NCBI RefSeq assembly: GCF_013004645.1
Contig: NZ_JABEME010000004.1
Span: 248,001-312,000, forward strand
Origin: Stenotrophomonas africana
GTDB taxonomy: Bacteria > Pseudomonadota > Gammaproteobacteria > Xanthomonadales > Xanthomonadaceae
Reading direction: 5' to 3'
Length of the DNA stretch: 64,000 nucleotides
Below are positions 35,412-43,317 of the stretch, one piece after another. Position 1 is the stretch's first letter, and each line of letters opens with the position of its first letter. The notes beneath the pieces are model-generated. The model had not been told where the DNA came from and made no database searches. It saw nothing but the letters and a program-made list of their open reading frames with translations. Position numbers and translations under genes: made by a program.

Positions 35412-36508
35412 ATTTCGCCCCGATTCCGGACATCCTGGAAGACATCCGCCTGGGCCGTATGGTCGTCATCGTCGATGACGAAGACCGCGAGAACGAAGGC
35501 GACCTGATCATGGCCGCCGAGCTGGTCAAACCGTCGGACATCAACTTCATGGTCACCCACGGCCGTGGCCTGGTGTGCCTGCCGCTGACCCGCACCCGTG
35601 CCGCCGACCTCGGCCTAGCGCCGATGGTGCAGGCCAATACCGCGCAGTTCCAGACCAACTTCACGGTCAGCATCGAGGCCGCCGAGGGCGTCACCACTGG
35701 CATTTCGGCGCATGACCGCGCCCACACCATCCGCACCGCGGTGAAGCCCAACGCCAAGCCGTCGGACCTGCACCAGCCAGGCCACATCTTCCCGCTGATC
35801 GCCCAGCCGGGCGGCGTGCTGACCCGTGCCGGCCACACCGAAGCCGGCGTGGACCTGGCCATGCTGGCCGGGCTGGAACCGGCCGGCGTGCTGGTGGAGA
35901 TCCTGAACCCGGATGGCAGCATGGCGCGCCGCCCGGAACTGGAAGTGTTCGCCCGCGAGCACGGCCTGAAGATGGGCTCCATCGCCGATCTGATCGCCTA
36001 CCGCCTGGCCACCGAAAAGACCGTGGAACGTGTGGATGAGCGCGAGATCGAGACCGAGTTCGGCCCGTTCAAGCTGGTGACCTACCGTGACCGCATCGCC
36101 CACGACCTGCATTTCGCCCTGGTCCGCGGCACCCCGGATGCGGACACCCCGACCCTGGTGCGCGTGCAGGTGGAAAACCCACTGGCCGACCTGCTGCACT
36201 GGCGCCGCGATGACTTCGGCGTGGCCGCCACCGATGCCCTGCGCGCGATCAATGCCGAAGGCGCCGGCGTGATGGTGGTGCTGTCGGCCCCGCGCGATGG
36301 CGAAGCCCTGCTGGCCCGCCTGCGCCAGCAGCCGGCACCGGTGGTGCCGGGCAAGGACAAGGACGTGGGCCAGTGGCGTCGCAATGGTGCCGGTGCGCAG
36401 ATCCTGTCCGACCTGGGCCTGGGCAAGCTGCGCGTGCTGGGCACCCCGCGCCGCCAGGTCGGCCTGGCCGGTTACGGCCTGGAAGTGGTGGAGACGGTGG
36501 GCTGCTGA
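35408..36508 (+). CDS. ribB: DHBP synthase with degenerate GTP cyclohydrolase II-like domain
   Basis: A 366-residue two-domain protein. The N-terminal domain (about 1-205) is a complete 3,4-dihydroxy-2-butanone-4-phosphate synthase, with DDEDRENEGDL, HTEAGVDLA and the expected acidic metal ligands. The C-terminal domain (about 210-366) is related to GTP cyclohydrolase II. It lacks the zinc-binding Cys cluster (there is no Cys until the last residue) and the RRGGG-like catalytic region, so it is probably not a cyclohydrolase. This is the RibBX-type arrangement; GTP cyclohydrolase II must be encoded elsewhere. Confidence 0.93.
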   Translation: MNFAPIPDILEDIRLGRMVVIVDDEDRENEGDLIMAAELVKPSDINFMVTHGRGLVCLPLTRTRAADLGLAPMVQANTAQFQTNFTVSIEAAEGVTTGISAHDRAHTIRTAVKPNAKPSDLHQPGHIFPLIAQPGGVLTRAGHTEAGVDLAMLAGLEPAGVLVEILNPDGSMARRPELEVFAREHGLKMGSIADLIAYRLATEKTVERVDEREIETEFGPFKLVTYRDRIAHDLHFALVRGTPDADTPTLVRVQVENPLADLLHWRRDDFGVAATDALRAINAEGAGVMVVLSAPRDGEALLARLRQQPAPVVPGKDKDVGQWRRNGAGAQILSDLGLGKLRVLGTPRRQVGLAGYGLEVVETVGC

Positions 36509-36535
36509 GGCCCGCGCCCCGGCCATGACACCCTT

Positions 36536-36623
36536 GTAGAGCCGAGCCATGCTCGGCTTACGCGCGCAGCGCGGGGGTGTCCAGTCCGGCGGCAGAGAGC
36601 AGCCGAGCATGGCTCGGCTCTAC
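36536..36623. repeat. Inverted pair of GTAG (SMAG/REP) units
   Basis: Units 36536-36558 (GTAGAGCCGAGCCATGCT) and 36601-36623 (its reverse complement), separated by a 42-nt spacer, can fold into one long hairpin. They lie between the ribB-like gene and ribH. Confidence 0.85.
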
Positions 36624-36709
36624 AGAAGGCCCCTTGGAGGCCCCCGCCAACCACGGCCGGGGCCCATCCACGCTAGAATTACCCCCTTATCGAGTCCCCC
36701 AAGCCGCAT

Positions 36710-37177
36710 ATGAGCCACTTCGAAGGCGATCTTCGCACTCCCGAATCGGCGCGCTTCGCCATCCTGGCCAGCCGCTGGAATGCCCGCATCACCGACACGC
36801 TGGTCGCTGGCGCCCGCCAGAGCCTGGCCGGCAACGGCATCACCGAAGCCAACATCGACGTGATCCGCGTGCCGGGTGCCTGGGAACTGCCGCTGGTGGC
36901 CGCGCGCCTGGCCGCCGCCCATGAACACGCCGCCATCCTCACCCTGGGCTGCGTGATCCGTGGCGATACCCGTCACTACGAACACGTGGCCGACCGCTGC
37001 GCTGAAGGCCTGATGCGCGTGCAGCTGGACTTCGGCGTGCCGGTGCTGAACGGCGTGCTGGCGGTGGAACGCGTTGAAGACGCCGAGGCCCGCGCAGGCG
37101 GCAGCCACGGCAACAAGGGCGAGGAAGTCGCACTCGCCGCATTGGAAATGGTCAATCTTCTGGAGCAGCTGCCATGA
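36710..37177 (+). CDS. ribH: 6,7-dimethyl-8-ribityllumazine synthase
   Basis: A 155-residue enzyme for the penultimate riboflavin step. Family blocks are [27 protein letters not shown] and the TRHYEHVAD loop with the catalytic His. Length is normal for the icosahedral form. It follows a REP pair by 87 nt and overlaps nusB by 4 nt. A TAGAAT -10-like box at 36673-36678 could give it a promoter separate from the riboswitch. Confidence 0.96.
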   Translation: MSHFEGDLRTPESARFAILASRWNARITDTLVAGARQSLAGNGITEANIDVIRVPGAWELPLVAARLAAAHEHAAILTLGCVIRGDTRHYEHVADRCAEGLMRVQLDFGVPVLNGVLAVERVEDAEARAGGSHGNKGEEVALAALEMVNLLEQLP

Positions 37178-37653
37178 ACAAGAACACCCAGGGCAAGCCC
37201 TCCGGTAAACCCGTCCGCCGCGATGGCGTCGATCCGGTGCTGCGCTCGCGCGCCCGCCGTCGTGCCGTGCAGGCCATCTATGCCTGGCAGATCTCCGGCG
37301 GCAACGCCCAGTCGCTGATCGCCCAGTTCGCCCACGAGCAGGCCCGCGAAATCGCCGACCTGGCGTACTTCGAGGCGCTGCTGCACGGCGTGCTCGACAA
37401 CCGCCGCGACATCGACGAAGCGCTCGGCCCGTACCTGGACCGTGGCATCGAAGAAGTGGACGCGATCGAACGCGCGGTGCTGCGCCTGGCCGCCTACGAG
37501 CTGCGCTACCGCCTGGACGTGCCGTACCGCGTGGTGATCAACGAAGCCATCGAATCGGCCAAGCGCTTCGGTTCCGAGCACGGCCACACCTACGTCAACG
37601 GCGTGCTGGATCGTGCCGCCGTGGAATGGCGCAAGGTCGAATCGGGTCACTGA
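37174..37653 (+). CDS. nusB: Transcription antitermination factor NusB
   Basis: A 159-residue RNA-binding protein of the rRNA antitermination complex, partner of NusE (S10). It has the basic N-terminus [15 protein letters not shown] and the conserved core [20 protein letters not shown] followed by YVNGVLDR. It overlaps ribH by 4 nt; the ribH-nusB-thiL order is conserved in gammaproteobacteria. Confidence 0.96.
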   Translation: MNKNTQGKPSGKPVRRDGVDPVLRSRARRRAVQAIYAWQISGGNAQSLIAQFAHEQAREIADLAYFEALLHGVLDNRRDIDEALGPYLDRGIEEVDAIERAVLRLAAYELRYRLDVPYRVVINEAIESAKRFGSEHGHTYVNGVLDRAAVEWRKVESGH

Positions 37654-37701
37654 CCCCCTGCGTCCCGCATCGTTCATTGAACGGCGCGGGAATCTGCTTC
37701 G

Positions 37702-37785
37702 GTAGAGTCGACTGTCAGTCGACTGCCTTTCGATCAGCAGTCGTAGTGTCGGACGGGAGAGCAGTCGACTGACAGTCGACTCTAC
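37702..37785. repeat. Inverted pair of GTAG (SMAG/REP) units
   Basis: Units 37702-37724 (GTAGAGTCGACTGTCAGT) and 37763-37785 (reverse orientation) lie between nusB and thiL. The stems use GTCGACT instead of GCCGAGC. Confidence 0.85.
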
Positions 37786-37854
37786 CCCCCCAGCCGGTTC
37801 ACCTGGTCGGCATCCGCGCCCGCCGCCCATCCATGCAACCCGCCGGAACGCCCC

Positions 37855-38817
37855 ATGTCCCTGGCCGAATTCGCCCTCATCGACCGCATCCGCGCCCGTA
37901 CCCTCGAGCGCGACGACATCCTGCTCGGCATCGGCGATGACGCCGCGCTGCTGCAGCCGCGTGCCAATGAACAACTGGTGGTTACCGCCGACACGCTCAA
38001 CAGCGGCGTGCACTTCCCGGTGGAAACCCCGGCCTTCGACATCGGCTGGAAGACCCTGGCGGTCAACCTGTCGGACCTGGCCGCGATGGGCGCGCGCCCG
38101 GCGTGGTGCACGTTGGCGTTGTCGCTGCCGGAAGCCACCGAAGACTGGATCGAGGCTTTCGCCGATGGCTTCTTCGCCCTGGCCGACCAGCACGACATCG
38201 CGCTGATCGGTGGCGACACCACGCGTGGCCCGCTGTCGCTGTCGGTGACCGCAATGGGCCAGGTCGGGCGTGGCCAGGCACTGCGCCGCGACCGCGCACA
38301 GGTGGGCGACGACCTCTGGGTGAGTGGCACGCTGGGCGATGCCGCCGGTGCGCTGCGCCTGTGGCAGCAGGGGGCGCTGAGCGTAACCACTGCCACCCTA
38401 CTGGCCGACTACGAGAGCCTGCGCCTGCGCCTGCTGCGACCGACGCCACGCGTGACCCTCGGCCTGCGCCTGCGTGCCTTCGCGCACGCGGCCGTGGATG
38501 TCTCCGACGGCCTGCTGGCCGATCTGGGCCATATCGCCACGCGCAGCAACGTGGCCGCGCATGTGGATGCCGATTCGCTGCCGATCTCGCACGCGCTGCG
38601 TGAGCTGCTCGGCCGCGACGGTGCACGCGACTGCGCACTGCGCGGTGGCGACGACTACGAACTGTGCTTCACCGCCGCCGCCGACCAGCGCGACGCGCTG
38701 CACTACCTGGCCGAATCGCTGGACGTACCGCTTACCCGCATCGGTCGTATTGCCGAAGGGCAGGGCGTACACGTGGATGGCGAAGCCGCCGACGGCGGAT
38801 ACCAGCACTTCGCGTAG
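37855..38817 (+). CDS. thiL: Thiamine-monophosphate kinase
   Basis: A 320-residue enzyme of the AIR-synthase-like ATP-binding fold that phosphorylates thiamine monophosphate to the active diphosphate. Motifs are GIGDDAAL (residues 23-30), VVTADTLNSGVHF, GGDTTRGPLS and DVSDGLLADLGH with metal-binding Asp. GGA precedes the start. It is the last gene of the rib-nusB-thiL block and is followed by a tandem REP array. Confidence 0.95.
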   Translation: MSLAEFALIDRIRARTLERDDILLGIGDDAALLQPRANEQLVVTADTLNSGVHFPVETPAFDIGWKTLAVNLSDLAAMGARPAWCTLALSLPEATEDWIEAFADGFFALADQHDIALIGGDTTRGPLSLSVTAMGQVGRGQALRRDRAQVGDDLWVSGTLGDAAGALRLWQQGALSVTTATLLADYESLRLRLLRPTPRVTLGLRLRAFAHAAVDVSDGLLADLGHIATRSNVAAHVDADSLPISHALRELLGRDGARDCALRGGDDYELCFTAAADQRDALHYLAESLDVPLTRIGRIAEGQGVHVDGEAADGGYQHFA

Positions 38818-38836
38818 CCGCAGCGTTACTGCTCTG

Positions 38837-39155
38837 GTGGGTGCCAACCTTGGTTGGCACGAAACCGTGTCGACCAAGGTCGACACCTACCGAGACGGAG
38901 GCACATCGGCATTGCTGTGGTGGGTGCCAACCTTGGTTGGCACGCATGTGTCAGCCGCCCGTGCCCACACAGTGGCGGAGGCACATCGGCATTGCTGTGG
39001 TAGGTGCCAACCTTGGTTGGCACGAATGTGTCAGCCGCCCGCGCCCACACAGTGGCGGAGGCACCTCGGCATTGCTCTGGTAGGTGCCAACCTTGGTTGG
39101 CACGAACGTATCAGCCGCCCGTGGCAACACCGTGTCGACCAAGGTCGACACCTAC
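38837..39155. repeat. REP array with 80-bp tandem repeat
   Basis: This fills most of the 351-nt gap after thiL. Six palindromic units: 38837-38860, 38867-38890 (minus), 38920-38943, 39000-39023, 39080-39103 and 39132-39155 (minus). The middle three are embedded in an 80-bp direct repeat starting near 38896, 38976 and 39056 (third copy about 66 nt), with only a few differences between copies. The two minus units are identical and frame the array. Confidence 0.9.
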
Positions 39156-39168
39156 CCAAGCGGGGAGG

Positions 39169-39540
39169 TTACACGTGCGGAACCGGCGCGCCGAAGCGGT
39201 TGTCGCCCGGCGTGCTGGGCAGCAGCATGAACACCAGCACGGCCAGGCCGGCAATCGGCACGAGCCCCAGCAACAACCACCAGCCCGAACGATCGGTATC
39301 GTGCAGCCGGCGCATGGTCACCGCGATCAGTGGCAGCGCCAGTGCCAGCCATACCACCAGCATCAGCCCGGACGAAACCAGCGCCAGCGATGTGGAGTTG
39401 ATGTACCCGGCGATGAAGCCCAGCACGTTCAACGGAATGGTGAATATCAACATGAACAACTGGAACCACCAGTACTCACTGCGGCTGGCGCGCCCACTGA
39501 ACTGCGTATAGCGCTTCAGCGGAACCATCATCTTGTGCAT
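39169..39540 (-). CDS. DUF805 family membrane protein
   Basis: A 123-residue inner membrane protein with three or four hydrophobic segments. It carries the DUF805 signatures FSGRASRSEYWWF near the N-terminus and RRLHDTDRSGWW between the later helices. The start at 39540 (MHKMMVPLKRY) has AGGGAG 8 nt upstream. Molecular function of the family is unknown. Confidence 0.88.
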   Translation of the reverse strand: MHKMMVPLKRYTQFSGRASRSEYWWFQLFMLIFTIPLNVLGFIAGYINSTSLALVSSGLMLVVWLALALPLIAVTMRRLHDTDRSGWWLLLGLVPIAGLAVLVFMLLPSTPGDNRFGAPVPHV

Positions 39541-39668
39541 CGGTACACTCCCTGAAAAGAAGTGCGAACTATCCGTGCCAGCGTGACGGTGGGCCATCAG
39601 ATTTGTTGTAATCGCGAGCCGCGCAGTTTGGAACTGAGCGCTCTTCCGCAGTTCAGAACGCGAGCTGC

Positions 39669-40079
39669 TCAAGTCGCGTGCAACTGCACATCCACATACT
39701 CTGCCAGCCCACGGCAGGCCAGCAGCAGCCCTTCGCGCACGTCGTCGCCTACCTGCTGATCATCATCGCCGTCCACGCGCACGCGTTCGGTGGCATGCAG
39801 CAGTTCCAGCAGCAACGTCAGGCCGGCATTGGCCCGGTCCGCACGTGCCATCGCCATGCATTGTCCTGATGTACGGCCCTTGTCTGGCCAGGGCTGGCCG
39901 TCGGCGGCCTCCACGTGGCGGATGCGCTGCAGGCACGCCAGCAGGGTGTTGCTGGTGGGGACAGTGCTGCCGCGCGTGGCACTGAGCGTGGTTTCCAGTG
40001 CGCGGGCGATGGTCTCGGGCAGCTGGTTGGCAGCTTCACCGAGGGTGGCGAACAGGGAGGGGTAGTGCGCAGCAGTCAT
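39669..40079 (-). CDS. Small cytosolic protein of unknown function with structured leader
   Basis: A 136-residue protein with no signal peptide or membrane segment. It is predicted to be mostly helical, with an acidic DGDDDQQVGDDVREG stretch. No family is recognised. The start at 40079 has AAGGAT 6 nt upstream, and this ribosome site lies inside a hairpin (40088-40106). More long inverted repeats extend to about 40280. Translation is likely controlled by this leader. Confidence 0.65.
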   Translation of the reverse strand: MTAAHYPSLFATLGEAANQLPETIARALETTLSATRGSTVPTSNTLLACLQRIRHVEAADGQPWPDKGRTSGQCMAMARADRANAGLTLLLELLHATERVRVDGDDDQQVGDDVREGLLLACRGLAEYVDVQLHAT

Positions 40080-40085
40080 GGCGGC

Positions 40086-40280
40086 ATCCTTGTGCAGGAA
40101 ACAAGGGGCCACCCCGCTTAACAGCGAGGGTGGCGGACGGTGCGTGGTTGCAATACCGGTGACCGATGTAGAAACGCCGGCGGGCACGAGGCCCCCGCGC
40201 ACCGTCCGCCATGTAGGCAGAGACGGAATGCCTGCCGACGCCGCCCGGGCACAGGGGAAGGAGGCGACGCCGGCAGGCAA
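40086..40280 (-). promoter_or_regulatory. Structured 5' leader with sequestered ribosome site
   Basis: Read on the minus strand toward the 40079 start. TGCCTGCCG (40271-40279 complement) pairs with CGGCAGGCA near 40229. GGCGGACGGTGCG pairs with CGCACCGTCCGCC (arms about 40131-40143 and 40198-40210). CCTTGT-TTCCTGC-ACAAGG at 40088-40106 places the AAGGA ribosome site in a stem. The 518-nt gap 40080-40597 otherwise holds a REP pair and a terminator. No known RNA family recognised. Confidence 0.5.
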
Positions 40281-40458
40281 GCGTAAACAACATCGATCAA
40301 ACGGGATTGCAAGCCCGTGCCACCCGTTGTCGGTGGCGCCACATGATTTGCATGAAGCGCCCATGCTGCCAATGAGAATTGTTGGAAATGTCGAAAGCGT
40401 TGCAATCTCGTAGTTGGCAGGCAGCAGAGGGCGCTGCCTGCCGAATGCGACATCCTTT

Positions 40459-40531
40459 GTAGAGTCGAGTCATGCTCGACTTGTTATCGGCGACATCCGA
40501 GAAAAGCCAGTCGAGCATGGCTCGACTCTAC
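40459..40531. repeat. Inverted pair of GTAG (SMAG/REP) units
   Basis: Units 40459-40481 (GTAGAGTCGAGTCATGCT) and 40509-40531 (reverse orientation) with a 27-nt spacer. Confidence 0.85.
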
Positions 40532-40551
40532 AAAGACGTCGCGTCGCGCAG

Positions 40552-40584
40552 AAAAAAAACGGCGCCGGAATCATCCGGCGCCGT
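40552..40584 (-). terminator. Intrinsic terminator of minus-strand autotransporter
   Basis: A perfect 11-bp stem ACGGCGCCGGA / ATCA / TCCGGCGCCGT followed on the minus strand by eight T, 13 nt after the autotransporter stop. Confidence 0.9.
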
Positions 40585-40597
40585 CCTTTCAATTACC

Positions 40598-42988
40598 TCA
40601 CCAGTTGTACGACATACTCAGATTGGCCGTCGCTTCGCGGTACCCATGGTCACCACGCATCACGCCGAAGCCGCCCCAAGCACTCAGGCCGGAACGGAAG
40701 TCCACACGCGCACCGGCATTCAGCTCGTAGCGGTTGCGCGGCACGCTGGCCTTCAGTGCTTCATCATCAAATGCCATGCCGTTGCTGGCGCCGTCGCGGT
40801 ACCAGTTGGCCACCACATACGGGCTGACCGATGCACCGGCGGCACTGCGGCCCTCGCCCTGCAGGCGCAGGCCCACGCGGCCGGACAGACCGCTGTCGCC
40901 CAAGCTGCGCACCACGGTGCCGTTGGTTTCCTCGTGGCGGTCGGTGTTGGCGTCGGTGTAGACCAGCTGCAGTTCCGGCTGCAGGCTCAGCGCGGTGCTG
41001 CCGATCCGGCCGATGCCGATGCGGTAGCCGGCTTCCAGCGAGCTCTGCCAGATATCCGAGTCGTAGCGTTCCTCGGCCAGGCCTTCGCCCTGCACGCGGT
41101 TGCGGAACTGGCCGCGCTGCACGCTGGCATCCACATACAGTGCATCAGTACTCCAGTTGCCGTACACGCCCAGCGCGCCGCCGTTGAGCTTGCCGCGTGC
41201 GCTGTAGCCGGTCAGCTGCGAACGCGAGGTGGCATCGGACCTGGCCAGCGTGCCCATCACACCCACGCGGCCCTGGCCGTTGTCGAACACGCCGATGTCC
41301 GCACCCAGCTGCAGGCGCGAGCGGTCCACGCGCAGGTCCAGCTGGTCTTCCACGGCAGACAGCTTGCTCTGCGCACCGTCCACGCGGGCCCAGCCACGTA
41401 CGCCATCAACGGCGGAGGTGTTGCCGCCCTGGCGGTCGCGCCAGCCGTGGCGCAGCAGCTGGTCCATCGCAAACTGGTTGGCCAGGTAGGCGCCGGCTTC
41501 CGGGCGCAGCACTGGCGTCGGGTCAACCGGATCGACCGGGTCCACCGGATCGACCGGCTTACACTCCGGCAGCGTCGGATCAATCACACACGGATCCGGT
41601 GCCCCGGCAAGTTCCGAGCGCAGGTACCAGCCGCCGTTGGTCGCGTCCTTGAACAGGAAGTACTCGTACTGCCCGCCCACTGCACGGCCCTGCAGGTCGA
41701 ACTGCGCATTGGACGCGCCGCCCACGCGGATCAGCTCGATGCCCTTGTCAGTCTTGGCGCCCGCGCCCCCGGCATTGAGCACCCGCACGTTGGCCTGGCC
41801 GTTGGCGTCGCCCTTGATGATCAGCGTGTCGGTGGCCGAGCTGTCGTCACCCAGCTGGGTGTTGAACAGCAGGGTGCCACCGGCGCCGTCGAAGGTATCC
41901 ACAGTGAGCGTGTTGAAGGTGCTGCCATTGCCGAGTGCCACGGTGCCGGTGTTGCCCAGCGCCAGGTGGCCGACATTGCTGTCGCCGGTCATCAGCCAGG
42001 TGCTGTCGCTGTCGATGCTGGCGGAGGAGACGTTGATGAAGCGGCCGTCGATCCGCGCCTTGTTGCGCAGGACGACAATGACGTTGGCGTTGGCAATGCT
42101 GGCCGGATCGAGTGCAACGTCACCACGCAGCCGCGAATCATCCACATTGAAGTTCACGTCTGTGCGACGTACGGCGCCCACTTCGCGGCCCACGTACAAC
42201 ACATGGCCATCGCCACCGCCGAGTTGGGCGCCATTGACCACGTTGATGTCATAGGTGCTTTCCGAGCCAGGATACACCTGGATCGCTGCACCTTTGCTGC
42301 CGATCACCACAGAATTGTCGATGGTCAGGGCGATGCGCTGTGCGGGGTTCGATTCGGCCCACAACAGGGCGCCCACGTTTTCCCCCCTCACCTGCGAGCC
42401 ATTGACGATATCCATGCTGCCCGCCATCAGGCGCACGCCCAGGCCGCTGGATCGAACGTTGCCCCCGGGCAGTGCTTCCACGTCGATCATGGTCGAATCG
42501 ATCAGGGCATAGGCATCCTTTGTCGGCCAACTGGAACTGCCGCTGGAGATATCAACGCCGATCGTCTTCTGGGAACCAGGCGAAACACCGGCAGTGGAAA
42601 CCAGGATTGAGCTGCCATAGATGCGAGCAGAGGTTGCGCCCGGTTCAAGATGGATGCCGCCAACGAAGCCGGAATCACGTGCGGTCAGTGAGGCCGCTCC
42701 CTGCAGCCATACCGCGCGTTCGGCATTGCCCGTGGCGTCGACGGTGCTCTGTTCGAGCACCAGAACCGAGGAATCGTTCGCGGCGAGCGTCTTGGTGCGT
42801 GCATTCCTGGCGGTCAGGCTCGAGCCGTTGATCAGCGTCCAGTCTTCGTACGGGGCGGTGCCGTCGATCTCGGCGGTTTGCCCGTCCAGATCGCCGGCCA
42901 GGACCGTGGCTGCCGGCAGCATCGCCAAGGCAAGCATCAAGCCGCGCGTGAGCGGGCGCAGTGGCAGGGAATAGGGATGAAGGTTCAT
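40598..42988 (-). CDS. Autotransporter (type Va) with beta-helical passenger
   Basis: A 796-residue surface protein. The signal peptide ends near AATVLAG (residue 32). The passenger (about 33-470) has the Asn/Gly/Val-rich short repeats of a pertactin-like beta-helix, with no visible catalytic motif. A DPVDPVDPVDPTP linker follows. The C-terminal barrel (about 520-796) begins LRPEAGAYLANQ and ends in MSYNW. The start at 42988 has AAGGA 8 nt upstream. It is a paralogue of the divergent gene at 43318. Confidence 0.88.
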   Translation of the reverse strand: MNLHPYSLPLRPLTRGLMLALAMLPAATVLAGDLDGQTAEIDGTAPYEDWTLINGSSLTARNARTKTLAANDSSVLVLEQSTVDATGNAERAVWLQGAASLTARDSGFVGGIHLEPGATSARIYGSSILVSTAGVSPGSQKTIGVDISSGSSSWPTKDAYALIDSTMIDVEALPGGNVRSSGLGVRLMAGSMDIVNGSQVRGENVGALLWAESNPAQRIALTIDNSVVIGSKGAAIQVYPGSESTYDINVVNGAQLGGGDGHVLYVGREVGAVRRTDVNFNVDDSRLRGDVALDPASIANANVIVVLRNKARIDGRFINVSSASIDSDSTWLMTGDSNVGHLALGNTGTVALGNGSTFNTLTVDTFDGAGGTLLFNTQLGDDSSATDTLIIKGDANGQANVRVLNAGGAGAKTDKGIELIRVGGASNAQFDLQGRAVGGQYEYFLFKDATNGGWYLRSELAGAPDPCVIDPTLPECKPVDPVDPVDPVDPTPVLRPEAGAYLANQFAMDQLLRHGWRDRQGGNTSAVDGVRGWARVDGAQSKLSAVEDQLDLRVDRSRLQLGADIGVFDNGQGRVGVMGTLARSDATSRSQLTGYSARGKLNGGALGVYGNWSTDALYVDASVQRGQFRNRVQGEGLAEERYDSDIWQSSLEAGYRIGIGRIGSTALSLQPELQLVYTDANTDRHEETNGTVVRSLGDSGLSGRVGLRLQGEGRSAAGASVSPYVVANWYRDGASNGMAFDDEALKASVPRNRYELNAGARVDFRSGLSAWGGFGVMRGDHGYREATANLSMSYNW

Positions 42989-43317
42989 GGTCTTGTCCTT
43001 AGCGGAGGGAGGCAACGGACACGCCGCGACAACCGGGAACCCCTGTTCAGCGATGCGACGTATACGCCGGCAACATGTGAAATTTTTGTGAACAATGAGG
43101 TCGATTGCGAATGCGGGTGCCCTTAACGGCCTGCAGTGTCCCGATCCTCTGGCTCCGTTCCCATGCAATTTGTTGCAAAGCCTGGTTGACCCCGTGAGCG
43201 GGTTCAGGTGGCGGACACGGCTGTGACAGACGGTCGCACCCTGGAATGCAACGCATTCGATGGTGAGGGTGCGGGCCCGGCGTCGAGCATGGCCGCCTGT
43301 TCCCATTGAGACCTGCC
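42989..43317. promoter_or_regulatory. Divergent autotransporter control region
   Basis: This 329-nt gap separates the divergent autotransporter starts. It contains direct repeats TGTGAAA (43076-43082) and TGTGAAC (43087-43093), 11 nt apart, and the dyad TGCAA-TTTG-TTGCA near 43164-43177. No clear -35/-10 pair is visible for either gene. A shared regulator is possible. Confidence 0.3.

Noticed and set aside
38837..39155. Possible CRISPR array
   Set aside because: The regular units are REP palindromes within an 80-bp tandem duplication. The intervening sequences are copies of one another, not unique spacers, and no cas genes are present.
40036..40293. Retron msr/msd or a coding frame in the structured leader
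   Set aside because: No reverse transcriptase gene is nearby, and the frame is explained by the inverted repeats and shows no independent ribosome site.
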